Source: Streptomyces europaeiscabiei
GTDB lineage: Bacteria; Actinomycetota; Actinomycetes; Streptomycetales; Streptomycetaceae
Length of the DNA: 64,000 bases
NCBI RefSeq assembly: GCF_036346855.1
Contig: NZ_CP107841.1
Span: 248,001 to 312,000 of the forward strand
Direction: 5' to 3'
Shown here piece after piece: positions 8,112 to 16,567 of this stretch (position 1 is its first letter; every line of letters begins with the position of its first letter). The notes beneath the pieces are model-generated. The model was not told where the DNA came from. It ran no database searches and saw only the letters and a program-made list of their open reading frames with translations. The position numbers were made by a program, and so were the translations under genes.

Positions 8112-10610
8112 GTGCCCACGAACACAGTGGAGCCGCCGCCCGGACGCAGGGACCGGACTCCTCCGTTCCGTCGGAGAGCGGTATCCGTTCTCGCCCGCTG
8201 GCCGTTCCGGCGGAAACTCAACGTGCTCGTCATCGCGCCCATCGCGGTCGTCGGCGTACTGCTCGGCATCGGCGTCACGGGCCAGATCGAGCAGGTCCGC
8301 GACGCGGACCGGATCGCCGAACTGGTGCGCGACAGCGAACAGGTCACGGCGCTCATCAACGACGTACAGGCCGAACACCGGCTGGCACTCCTGCTGTCCG
8401 TGCAGTACGAGGCGGACCGCCCCGGAACCGCCCATCCGTCGACCACGGCCTACCTGGAGGCACAGCAGGCCACCGACGCACGGGTCGCCGCCGTGCGGTC
8501 CGCGTTCCAGTCGAGCCTGCCCGCAGAGGAGACACAGGCACTCGAGTACATCGGCAGCCTCGACTCCCTGCGCGAGAAGCTCGGTCGCGGCTATGTCCCC
8601 GCCGCCAACATCGACCCCGCCTACGCCGCCGCGGTCGGCTACCTCATCGACGGCATCGGACTCGACCGCTTCGCCGCGACGTCGGAGTCCTCGGTCACCA
8701 ATCTGCTGGACGCCGTACTACGCGCGGACGCGGCCCACGCGGCTTTCGAGAGCGCCGTGTTCTCCGCACAGACCCGAGACGCGAACGCCCTCACCGAGTA
8801 CACCCGCGCGGTCGGCGCCCACGAGCTCTTCACCTACCAGTCGGACCGTTTCAGTCGTATCGCCACGCCGGAGCAGGTCCTGAACATGGACGGCATCGAG
8901 CGCAGCGCCGAACAGTACGACGTCACCTCCCAGTTCGCGGAGCTCCAGGTCGATCCGGGCTCCCTGCAGTCTCAGACCACACGGGAACTGCGCGAGAAGA
9001 TCGCCGCCGGAGAGCAGCAGGCCGACACACGCCTCGGCATCACCCGGACGCTGATCAGGCAGACCGCCGCTCAGGCCGACTCGCTTTCCGCGAACGCCCT
9101 GCGCAAGGCATGGTGGATGCTCGGCGCGGCCCTGCTCGGCTTCGCCGTATGGCTGGCGTTCTGTGTCCTGGTCCGGCGCTCGGTCATCCGCCCCCTCATG
9201 GCCCTGACCGGATCCGCCCAGCAGGTGGTCGAGGCCGCGGACGAGGAACTCGCCCGGGTCGCGGACGACGAGTGGGCCGGCAGCACCCCGTTCCGGCCGC
9301 AGGCCATCCCGGTGCCGGTCCGCGACGACATCGGGGAGTTGGCCGAGGCGTTCAACCATGTGCAGGTCACCGCCTCCGCGCTGCTGGAGAGGCAAGTACT
9401 GAGCCGCCGCAACGTCGCCGAGATGTTCGGCAACGTAGGGCGCCGGGTCAGCAATCTGACCACCCGACAGCTGACGCTGATCGATGCCGTCGAACGCGAG
9501 GAGACCGACCCCGACCTCCTCGACCGGCTCTACCGCATCGACCACATCGCCGTACGCCTCCAGCGCAACGCCGACAGCCTGATGCTGCTCGCCGGAATCC
9601 GGGAGACCGACGTCGAGGCCCGGCCGGCCACTCTCGTCGACGTCATACGCTCCGGCCTCGGCCGGATCGAGGGCTACCAGCGGGTGTCCCTGCGGTCCGA
9701 GACGGACATCACCGTAGGGCCCGACATCATCGGCGACCTGACGCTGCTGCTCGCCGAACTGCTGGAGAACGCGGTCTCCTTCTCCCCGTCCGACACTCCC
9801 GTCGAGGTGGTGGTGCGGCCCGGTACGGACGTCACCAAGGACGGCGGGGCACTGATCGAGGTCATCGACCACGGCCTCGGCATGAGCGCGGAACGCCTCG
9901 CCGAGGAGAACGCCCGCCTCGTCCGCAGGGAGCGGCTCGACCTGGTACCGACCAAGGTGCTCGGCCTCTTCGTGGTCGGCAGTCTCGCCCGCCACCTCGG
10001 ACTGCGCGTGACCCTGAGTCGTACACCGGGGGGTGGTGTCACCAGCACCGTCTGGATCCCCTCCGTGCTCCTGCTGGCGATGAGCCTCGTGGACGCCACA
10101 CCGCCCGTCGTCACGGGCCCGACCGGGACCGCGGCAGCGCCCACGACGCAGCAGCGCGGCCTCGGTGGCCCGCCGCTGGACGTCCTGAGGCCCGAGCGGA
10201 CTGCCGCCGCCACCGCCGAACCGGCCACCGCGACCGTTCCCGAGCGACGGCCGACCACCGTGTCACCTCGCAGCGGCCTGCCCCGACGCGTCCCGCCTCG
10301 CCTCGGCGCGACGAGCACCACCACTACCGAGGGGCTTTCGCCGACAGCCGCCCGGCCACTACGACGACGGGTCCGGGGCGCGACGCTCACGGTGACCACC
10401 CCGGCCGACGACCGAAGCATCCCACCGGTGCGACCGCCTCTCGACGCCGACGCCGTCCGCTCGGAGATCGACGAGTTCGAGGCCGCCGTGCGCAGGGCGG
10501 AGCAGGACAGTGCCGCGCCCCCGGACGGAGCGGGCACCACCGCAACACCAGAAACTCCAGAAACCCCAGAAGGCCAGAAGGAGACGGGCAGTGACCACGT
10601 CGACAGGTGA
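8112..10610 (+). CDS. cvnA: Conservon sensor kinase-like protein CvnA
   Basis: An 832-residue membrane protein that heads a four-gene conservon. Two membrane spans (about 36-56 and 334-356) enclose an extracellular sensor region of some 275 residues. A HAMP-like segment follows, then a dimerisation helix with RIDHIAVRLQRNADSL (His near 478), and an HATPase domain with an N-box (LLAELLENAVSFSPSDTP, near 545) and a G-box (DHGLGMSAERLAEEN). The C-terminal 150 residues are a low-complexity Pro/Thr/Arg tail. Conservon systems are described as membrane complexes likened to G-protein-coupled receptors. The start at 8112 follows an AAGGAGG-like site. The gene overlaps cvnB by 20 bp. Confidence 0.93.
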   Translation: MPTNTVEPPPGRRDRTPPFRRRAVSVLARWPFRRKLNVLVIAPIAVVGVLLGIGVTGQIEQVRDADRIAELVRDSEQVTALINDVQAEHRLALLLSVQYEADRPGTAHPSTTAYLEAQQATDARVAAVRSAFQSSLPAEETQALEYIGSLDSLREKLGRGYVPAANIDPAYAAAVGYLIDGIGLDRFAATSESSVTNLLDAVLRADAAHAAFESAVFSAQTRDANALTEYTRAVGAHELFTYQSDRFSRIATPEQVLNMDGIERSAEQYDVTSQFAELQVDPGSLQSQTTRELREKIAAGEQQADTRLGITRTLIRQTAAQADSLSANALRKAWWMLGAALLGFAVWLAFCVLVRRSVIRPLMALTGSAQQVVEAADEELARVADDEWAGSTPFRPQAIPVPVRDDIGELAEAFNHVQVTASALLERQVLSRRNVAEMFGNVGRRVSNLTTRQLTLIDAVEREETDPDLLDRLYRIDHIAVRLQRNADSLMLLAGIRETDVEARPATLVDVIRSGLGRIEGYQRVSLRSETDITVGPDIIGDLTLLLAELLENAVSFSPSDTPVEVVVRPGTDVTKDGGALIEVIDHGLGMSAERLAEENARLVRRERLDLVPTKVLGLFVVGSLARHLGLRVTLSRTPGGGVTSTVWIPSVLLLAMSLVDATPPVVTGPTGTAAAPTTQQRGLGGPPLDVLRPERTAAATAEPATATVPERRPTTVSPRSGLPRRVPPRLGATSTTTTEGLSPTAARPLRRRVRGATLTVTTPADDRSIPPVRPPLDADAVRSEIDEFEAAVRRAEQDSAAPPDGAGTTATPETPETPEGQKETGSDHVDR

Positions 10611-11067
10611 CAGCACCCCCGAACAGGCGAAGCCCAACGACCTGCGAACCGCGGCAGCCGACTTCACCTGGTTGCTCGACCGCTTCGCCACGGACACCGC
10701 CGGTGTCGTCGACGCCATCGCGGTGTCGTCCGACGGCCTGCTGATCGCCGTCTCCCAACTACGCGACAGGGCCGACTCCGAGCGGCTCGCCGCGATCGTG
10801 TCCGGCATCACGAGTCTCGCCGCAGGCGTCTCCGGCAACTACAGTCTGGGCGGTCTCAACAAGGTCATCATCGATCTGGAGGGCGGGCATGTACTGGTGT
10901 CGGCCATAGGCAACGGCGCCGTGCTCGGCGTGGTCGCCTCCAAGGAGGCGAAACTGGGCAACATCGCCTACGAGATGACCCTCTTCGCCAACCGCGCCGG
11001 GGCCGCACTCACCCCCCAGCTGGTCATGGAGCTGAAGAACAACGTCGGCTCCACACCGGCCGGCTGA
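10591..11067 (+). CDS. cvnB: Conservon roadblock/LC7 protein CvnB
   Basis: A 158-residue roadblock/LC7 domain protein: LRTAAADFTWLLDRFATDT, VVDAIAVSSDGLLIAVS and NKVIIDLEGGHVLVSAIGNG follow the alpha-beta pattern of this family, whose members partner small GTPases (here CvnD). GTG 10591 was taken as start: AAGGAG is about 7 bases upstream, and it keeps the usual short overlap (20 bp) with cvnA. The extra upstream reading in the same frame is the shadow of the cvnA tail. Confidence 0.93.
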   Translation: MTTSTGDSTPEQAKPNDLRTAAADFTWLLDRFATDTAGVVDAIAVSSDGLLIAVSQLRDRADSERLAAIVSGITSLAAGVSGNYSLGGLNKVIIDLEGGHVLVSAIGNGAVLGVVASKEAKLGNIAYEMTLFANRAGAALTPQLVMELKNNVGSTPAG

Positions 11068-11097
11068 CCCATCCCCGCAAGGCAGGAGGTCGTCGGC

Positions 11098-11544
11098 ATG
11101 GCCGTCGGTGGACCAGGACCACATGAGGCAGCAGAGGACATCGAGGGCGGCCCGCCGGAGCCGGTCGGCCGCGCCCCCGCGGTGCGGCCGTTCCTGCTGA
11201 CCGCCGGCCGGGTCTCGGGGAGGGGCGCAGCGGCACCGATCCCGATCGAGACCCAGATCGTGGCGACCTCGGCCGGGCTCTCCGTCCTCGGCACGCTCGC
11301 CTTCGAACACCACGACATCGTCGCCGCCTGCCGACGGCCGCAGTCGGTGGCGGAACTGGCCGCCTGCCTGCGACTGCACCTCAACGTCGTCCGGGTGCTC
11401 GCCGAAGACCTGTGTGCCGCCGGGCACCTGGCGGTCCATGTGCCCAACGCCCGGACCGCCCAGGACATCTCCGTACTGCGAAGGGTTATCAATGGTCTCC
11501 GTGCCGTCCCCGATTCACGGGGCACACTCCGCGACAGCGGCTGA
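11098..11544 (+). CDS. cvnC: Conservon DUF742 protein CvnC
   Basis: A 148-residue DUF742 protein. Typical features are the VRPFLLTAGR segment near residue 27, IPIETQIVATSAG in the middle, and the winged-helix-like stretch QSVAELAACLRLHLNVVRVLAEDL. In conservons this protein is found in complex with the sensor and the GTPase. It starts 30 bp after cvnB and its end overlaps cvnD by 53 bp. Confidence 0.92.
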   Translation: MAVGGPGPHEAAEDIEGGPPEPVGRAPAVRPFLLTAGRVSGRGAAAPIPIETQIVATSAGLSVLGTLAFEHHDIVAACRRPQSVAELAACLRLHLNVVRVLAEDLCAAGHLAVHVPNARTAQDISVLRRVINGLRAVPDSRGTLRDSG

Positions 11545-12106
11545 GCAGCCGCCGCTACCGGTCAAGCTGGTCATCGCCGGCGGCTTCGGGGTCGGCAAGA
11601 CCACCACCGTGGGCTCGATCTCAGAGATACGACCGCTCACCACAGAAGCCGCGATCACCGAGGTCGCGGCAGGCGTGGACGACCTCACGCACACTCCCGG
11701 CAAGACCACCACCACCGTCGCCCTGGACTTCGGCTGCATCACCCTCGACCCGACCCTGAAGCTGTACCTGTTCGGGACACCGGGCCAGGACCGGTTCGGC
11801 TTCATGTGGGACGACGTGGTCGAAGGCGCCCTCGGTGCCCTGGTGATCGTGGACACCCGACGCCTCGACGACTGTTATGCGGCCGTGGACTACTTCGAGC
11901 ACAAGCGGATCCCTTTCGCGGTCGCCGTCAACGCCTTCGACGGGGAGGTCGAGCACGACCTGGACGAAGTGCGGTGGGCACTGGACATCGCGGAACACAT
12001 CCCGCTGATCGTCTTCGACGCACGCAGGACGGGCTCCGTCCGTGACGCGCTCCTGGTCGTACTCGACGTCGCCCTCTCCCGCGCCGAAACGGCTGCGGCG
12101 ACCTGA
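11492..12106 (+). CDS. cvnD: Conservon Ras-like GTPase CvnD
   Basis: A 204-residue ATP/GTP-binding protein. The P-loop GGFGVGKTTT is at about residues 30-39, the DxxG-like switch reads LFGTPGQDRFGF, and VNAFDG stands where NKxD would be, as is usual in this bacterial subgroup. ATG 11492 has AAGGG about 8 bases upstream and lies inside cvnC (53-bp overlap), so the two are probably translationally coupled. Many conservons carry a cytochrome P450 gene (cvnE) next to cvnD; here only a decayed P450 remains, on the opposite strand. Confidence 0.93.
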   Translation: MVSVPSPIHGAHSATAAEQPPLPVKLVIAGGFGVGKTTTVGSISEIRPLTTEAAITEVAAGVDDLTHTPGKTTTTVALDFGCITLDPTLKLYLFGTPGQDRFGFMWDDVVEGALGALVIVDTRRLDDCYAAVDYFEHKRIPFAVAVNAFDGEVEHDLDEVRWALDIAEHIPLIVFDARRTGSVRDALLVVLDVALSRAETAAAT

Positions 12107-12619
12107 CTCTCCCAGCTCGCCTGGGGCGGCAGTCGGCGCCGGCGCCTCGCATCTCGCATCTCGCACGCGGGAACGCGGGAGCAGGAGCCGGTGCGGATCA
12201 GGTCACCGGCCTTCAGGACCAGGACCGGCTCAGGTGGTACACGCACTTGAACGGCCACAGCCGGCCCGATCGGTGGGGACGGCATCGACTCCATCCCACG
12301 CCTGCGCCCGCGTTCCCCCGGCTCCGTCGTTTGGATCACCTGGGGGTGCTGGGTACTGCACGCTCGGCGGCCAGAGGCTTCGAGTCGCTTATCGACCTTG
12401 GGTTTCGCAGCCTCCGGGATCATCCCGAGCGGTTCCTGTCCCACCGCATCGGCGGATGCCCGAGCTTGATCCGGTCAGGGTCGTCGAGAACCGCACGACG
12501 CGTGCCAGGCGACCCCGGCTGTGCAGCATGGTGGGTCACAGGTCCCGGAACTCCGGCGACCGGTGTTCCGTCAGATGGACGCGCAGGGCAATGCCGATAC
12601 ATCGTCGTCGATGCACTGC
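12107..12619. other. Non-coding stretch after conservon
   Basis: No convincing gene is seen on either strand. The only local structure is a short tandem repeat of a 7-mer, CTCGCAT, around 12147-12166. Open frames crossing this stretch have Arg/Pro-rich shadow composition. Confidence 0.5.
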
Positions 12620-13002
12620 CTACGGCTGTTCGACCGCAACCTTCAAGGGTGCTCTGAACGACAGCAGCCCGAGCATGGATGGTTCCGGCGCCCCGGTCGC
12701 CAGCCGGATGTCCGGAAGGCCCCGCGCGCTGCTCGCCCCAGGACCACCGCCGCCTCCGTGCGTGCCGAGGAAGCGCCAGGGCGGCGGTGGCGACCGGCGC
12801 CGAAAGCCGGATGATGCCGGACGTTCGCCCGGTTCGGGCGCATCCGTTCGGTCTCCGGAACAACCTCCGGATCGGATCCGCTGCCCACGAGCAACGGTGC
12901 TCCGGCCGGCAGTCGCGCCTCGCCGAGCCGAGTGGCCCGCGCGCTCACCCGGCGCCACGTTGTCACCGGCCCTCTCGCCGAAGGACCTCCTCCACCCATG
13001 CC
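12620..13002 (-). pseudogene. Cytochrome P450 C-terminal pseudogene, frameshifted, haem Cys lost
   Basis: Reading leftwards, three frames together give the C-terminal third of a bacterial P450. AWVEEVLRREG (ends at a stop) is followed in another frame by GPVTTWRRVSARATRLG and RMRPNRANVRHHPAFG. Next is the haem loop FGAGRHRRPG, and then in a third frame PDIRLATGAPEPSMLGLL and SFRAPLKVAVEQP, ending at a stop at 12620. At least two frameshifts separate these parts. In the haem-ligand loop the position that must be Cys is Arg (CGC, one transition from TGC), so the product would be inactive even without the shifts. The N-terminal ~270 residues are missing. The location next to cvnD suggests a decayed cvnE-type partner, although it is in the opposite orientation. 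Confidence 0.75.
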
Positions 13003-13091
13003 TCGGCCGGGCAGCAGCATGCGACGGGCTGCCGGCCATGCCCGGCGCGGGTCGGATGTCCTTCTCCGCGTGTGACGCGAGAGCCGTCGTC

Positions 13092-13820
13092 CTACACCGC
13101 GCAGGCCCGGACGAACGCGTCGGCCAGTTCGGCGGGGCGGGTGAAGAGTGCCTCGTGGCTGCCCGGGGTCTCGATGAGCAGCGGGTTCTTGAGCCGCTGG
13201 GGAAAGCGGGGGGCCCAGGCCCACTCGCCGGGAAGGGAGAGGTCCTCGGTGGACAGGACGTAGGCGGTGGGAATGTCGAGGGCGGCGAACGCCGTCGTGT
13301 CCGGCTTCTCGGTGAAGGTGCCCAGAGGCTGCGGGACGAGCAGGGAGTGGATCATGCGCTGGGTCTCCTCATCGGCGTCCTGCATGAACGCCTGCTGGAA
13401 GACCTCCAGGGGAAACGTCACCGTGTCGTTGCCGGAGGCGGCCGCGACGGCGTGGAACATCTCGCCGTAGTGCGGCGGACAGGCGTCGATCAGCGACTCG
13501 CCGTCCTGCGGCACGAACGCGCTCCAGAAGACCAGGCGCCGAATCCGGGCCGCGAGCTTCGGCGCCGCGCCGGTCAGGACGTAACCGCCCCAGCTGTGGC
13601 CGACCAGGGTGATGTCGGTCAGCCCGGCACGTTCGACGTAGTCCACGAGGCTGTTCACACAGTCGGTGAGGGTGACGCCGCGCGGGTCGTCGTCAGCGCC
13701 GAGCCCGGCCAGGGTGGGGGTGTGCACCTGGTGTCCGGCGGCTCTCAGTTCGTTCGCGACCGGGCGCCAGGCCCATCCGCCGTGACAGGCTCCGGTCACC
13801 AGGACGAAGGTCTCGCTCAT
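13092..13820 (-). CDS. Alpha/beta hydrolase of the methylesterase/hydroxynitrile-lyase type
   Basis: A 242-residue alpha/beta hydrolase. FVLVTGACHGGWAWRPVANE at the start closely follows the pattern of plant methylesterases such as SABP2. The nucleophile elbow GHSWGG places Ser at about 76, and GSHEALF supplies the catalytic His at about 222. A strong AAGGAG site lies 6 bases before ATG 13820. It is the last gene of the salicylate operon, 34 bp after the maleylpyruvate isomerase gene. Family resemblance plus location suggests it hydrolyses a salicylate ester or a CoA thioester of the pathway; this is inference, as the family is broad. Confidence 0.85.
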   Translation of the reverse strand: MSETFVLVTGACHGGWAWRPVANELRAAGHQVHTPTLAGLGADDDPRGVTLTDCVNSLVDYVERAGLTDITLVGHSWGGYVLTGAAPKLAARIRRLVFWSAFVPQDGESLIDACPPHYGEMFHAVAAASGNDTVTFPLEVFQQAFMQDADEETQRMIHSLLVPQPLGTFTEKPDTTAFAALDIPTAYVLSTEDLSLPGEWAWAPRFPQRLKNPLLIETPGSHEALFTRPAELADAFVRACAV

Positions 13821-13854
13821 GTCGATCTCCTTTGCTCGATAGGACACAGCCGGC

Positions 13855-14610
13855 TCACAACCAGCGTGGAACGTCCGGAAGTTCTCCCGTGACGTGCAGT
13901 TCTTCGGTTCCGCTCCGGCCGGTGAGCCAGGCGGCGACGGCGTACGGCGGTCCACTGACCGTGGCGCCGGGGGCGGGCGTGCCGAGGACGACGGTGTCGT
14001 GGCCGTCCGCCGACAGTTCGGCACCGACACCCGGGCCGAGGCGGGCCGACATCCACCCGGCCACATCGCCTGCGAGGGCCCAGGCGAAGTCGGGCGGCAG
14101 CGCGTCCATGCCTACGCCGACCTGCAGATCGACCAGGTGGATCCACACTTCGCGGGCCCGCAGCCACGGCACTTCCGACGCCGGGATCTCGCGGCCCTGC
14201 GCGCTGACGACGGTGGCCGACCAGGCGTCGGCCGAGAGTGCCTCGGCGGCTTCCCGGAAACGCGTGGCGGACTCCCGTACCTCTGCCTGCTGTTCGCCCA
14301 GGGGGCGTCCGGCGCCCGCCTCTATGTCCGTGGCGCGTTGGTCCGGCGAGGCGTACATGGGCGTACGGATCCCGGTCCGCGCCCAGGTCAGCAGGTTGAC
14401 CAGGGCGTCGGCGTTGCGCGCGAGGTGGGTGAGGAGGTGGCCGCGGGTCCAGCCGGGGAGGGCGGACGGCTCGGTCACCGCGTCGGCAGGCAGCGCGTCG
14501 ACCGCCTGCTGCAGCGCGAGCTGCCCCGCCTCGGCCCAGGCCCGAGACCGCACGACGGGAACGGGGGCGAGGACCGGGACGGGAACGGGAACGGGAACGG
14601 GGACTGTCAC
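13855..14610 (-). CDS. Mycothiol-dependent maleylpyruvate isomerase family protein
   Basis: A 251-residue protein with the DinB-like four-helix N-domain of mycothiol-dependent maleylpyruvate isomerases (LPGWTRGHLLTHLARNADAL, near residues 53-72) and the usual C-terminal domain. The reaction converts maleylpyruvate, the ring-cleavage product of gentisate, to fumarylpyruvate. GTG 14610 overlaps the stop of the preceding gene (GTGA), which fixes the start. The N-terminus is a (Pro-Val) run encoded by GGAACG-type hexamers (14575-14605), probably a slippage product and not part of the fold. Confidence 0.85.
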   Translation of the reverse strand: MTVPVPVPVPVPVLAPVPVVRSRAWAEAGQLALQQAVDALPADAVTEPSALPGWTRGHLLTHLARNADALVNLLTWARTGIRTPMYASPDQRATDIEAGAGRPLGEQQAEVRESATRFREAAEALSADAWSATVVSAQGREIPASEVPWLRAREVWIHLVDLQVGVGMDALPPDFAWALAGDVAGWMSARLGPGVGAELSADGHDTVVLGTPAPGATVSGPPYAVAAWLTGRSGTEELHVTGELPDVPRWL

Positions 14611-15440
14611 AGCTTGTCCTCGACGATGGTGTTGACGCACTCCCCTATGCCCTCCACCACGGTCCGTACGACCTGGCCGGGCTTCAGGAACACCTTGGGA
14701 TCGCGGGCCGCGCCGACCCCGCCCGGGGTGCCGGTGAGCACGAGGTCGCCCGGCTCCAGCGTCGTGAACGTGCTGAGGTACACGGCGATGTCCGCCGGGG
14801 TGAAGAGCAGGTCGGACGTGCGCGAGCGCTGCATGACCACGCCGTCCACGTCAAGGCGGATCTCCAGGTCGGCCGCGTCGTCGATCTCGTCGCCCGTCAC
14901 CAGCCAGGGCCCCGCCGGGGTGCTGGCCTCCCACGCCTTGCCCTGCAGCCACTGCGGGGTGCGCCACTGCCAGTCCCGCATGGAGATGTCGTTGACGACG
15001 GTGTAGCCGGCGATCGCGGCCGCCGCCTCCTCCTCCGTGGCCCGGCGGCGCAGCCGGGAGCCGATGACGAAGCCGAGTTCGGCCTCCCAGTCCAGTTGCT
15101 CCGTCTCGCCCGGGTGGACGATGTCGTCGCGGGCACCGAGCAGGACGTTGGCGAACTTGCCGAAGAGAGCGGGGTGCGACGGCATCTCCCGGCCCATCTC
15201 CGCGATGTGGGTGCGGTAGTTGTGGCCCACGCAGAAGATCTTGGCCGGGGTCGTGACGACCGGGGCGAGGTCGAGTGCGGTCGCGTCGTGCGCCGGGCCG
15301 TCGGCGGCGGCCGCGTGGCTACGCCAGTCGGGGCGGCGCAGCAGGGCGGCGACGTCGGGGGCGCCGGTCTCCACGGCCCTGGCGCCGTCGATGCGGACGG
15401 CCGCCGTACCGGCGGCGGTGCGGATGGTGGCGAGCTTCAT
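14607..15440 (-). CDS. Fumarylacetoacetate hydrolase family protein (fumarylpyruvate hydrolase)
   Basis: A 277-residue FAH-family enzyme. The metal-binding acidic residues are visible as Glu119 and Glu121 in LDWEAELGFVIG and Asp151 in VVNDISMRDWQ; the C-terminal LTGTPGGVG motif is also present. In this pathway it would split fumarylpyruvate into fumarate and pyruvate. ATG 15440 overlaps the gentisate dioxygenase stop by 4 bp, and its own stop overlaps the isomerase start, so it lies within one tightly packed operon. Confidence 0.9.
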   Translation of the reverse strand: MKLATIRTAAGTAAVRIDGARAVETGAPDVAALLRRPDWRSHAAAADGPAHDATALDLAPVVTTPAKIFCVGHNYRTHIAEMGREMPSHPALFGKFANVLLGARDDIVHPGETEQLDWEAELGFVIGSRLRRRATEEEAAAAIAGYTVVNDISMRDWQWRTPQWLQGKAWEASTPAGPWLVTGDEIDDAADLEIRLDVDGVVMQRSRTSDLLFTPADIAVYLSTFTTLEPGDLVLTGTPGGVGAARDPKVFLKPGQVVRTVVEGIGECVNTIVEDKL

Positions 15441-16567
15441 GCGCGGGTGCTCCCGGAGTTCCCAGCCGTGTGCGGCTTCTCGGTGGTTTCGGTGCGGGCG
15501 AGGTTGAGCGCCTCGTAGAGGGGCGCGTCGCCGAAGGTGAACAGGTCGAGCTGTGAATGGGCGGCGATGGTGAGCGCGCACCAGGAGGGGACGGCGATCA
15601 GGTCGCCGGCGGACACCTCGATCACGCGGTCGTCGAGGGTGACGGTGCCGCTGCCGCGGAAGACCTGCCAGACCGAGGAACCCACCGTGCGGCGGGTGGC
15701 GGTGGCCGTGTGCGGGCGCAGGCGGTGCATCTCGGTGCGCAGGCTCGCCAGGGCGTCGCGGCCGGTGGCGGGGTTGGTGAAGCGGATGCCGGCGTGGCCG
15801 GGCTCGATGACGCCCGGGTGTCCTTCGTCGGCCAGCTCCAGCTGGGCGGTGAGGGCGTCGTCGGTGTCGGCCCAACGGTAGGCCATCAGTGGGGAGTCGG
15901 GGCTGTCCTCGGCCCCGATCGGGCGCAGTCCGGGGTGGCCCCACAGCCGCTCGTTGCGTGACCGGGTCGGGGTCGAGCGGTCCGACACGCCGTCCTCGCC
16001 GAACTCGAAGAACCCGGCGTCCAGGCGGTGCACGAGCGGTATGTCGAGGCCGTCTAGCCAGACCATCGGCGCGTCGCCGACGTGATGGTGGCCGTGCCAG
16101 TGCATCGACGGGGTCAGCAACAGGTCGCCGGGGCGCATCTCCACGGCGTCGCCGTTGACGACCGTCCACACGCCCTCGCCCTCCAGGATGAACCGGAACG
16201 CGCCCTGCGAGTGGCGGTGCGCGGGGGCGACCTCGCGTGGGCCCAGATACTGAATCGCCGCCCAGAGATTGGGAGTCGCGTACGGCCGTCCGGGCAGGCC
16301 GGGGTTGGCGAGCGCGATGGCGCGGCGCTCACCGCCGCGCCCGACCGGCACCAGGTCTCCGGACCGGCGGGCGAGCGGCAGCAGGGTGTCCCACTGCCAG
16401 ACGTGCGGGACCGCTTCGGGCTGCGGGGTCATCGGCATGAGGTTGCCGATCTCGGTCCACAGAGGGATGAGCCCGGCCACCGCGAATCCGTCGTACAGCT
16501 TCCGGAGTTCGGGGTCCGTCTCCTCCGGGGCTATGACGGGCGCCATGCCGTCGGTGTCACTGGTCAT
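15437..16567 (-). CDS. sdgD: Gentisate 1,2-dioxygenase
   Basis: A 376-residue bicupin. The N-terminal cupin has the iron-binding pattern HRH at 117-119 (APAHRHSQGAFRFILEGEG) and HWHGHHH at 156-162; a second cupin near 300-360 (WQVFRGSGTVTLDDRVIEVS) is degenerate. Length and motifs fit gentisate 1,2-dioxygenase, which opens gentisate to maleylpyruvate with Fe(II) and O2. In the Streptomyces sdg salicylate pathway this enzyme is SdgD. It starts 11 bp inside the ligase gene and has AAGGAA upstream. Confidence 0.92.
   Translation of the reverse strand: MTSDTDGMAPVIAPEETDPELRKLYDGFAVAGLIPLWTEIGNLMPMTPQPEAVPHVWQWDTLLPLARRSGDLVPVGRGGERRAIALANPGLPGRPYATPNLWAAIQYLGPREVAPAHRHSQGAFRFILEGEGVWTVVNGDAVEMRPGDLLLTPSMHWHGHHHVGDAPMVWLDGLDIPLVHRLDAGFFEFGEDGVSDRSTPTRSRNERLWGHPGLRPIGAEDSPDSPLMAYRWADTDDALTAQLELADEGHPGVIEPGHAGIRFTNPATGRDALASLRTEMHRLRPHTATATRRTVGSSVWQVFRGSGTVTLDDRVIEVSAGDLIAVPSWCALTIAAHSQLDLFTFGDAPLYEALNLARTETTEKPHTAGNSGSTRA

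Noticed and set aside
8051..10594. An 847-codon frame overlapping cvnA
   Set aside because: Arg/Gly/Pro composition without motifs; cvnA in the neighbouring frame has membrane spans, HAMP and HATPase motifs.
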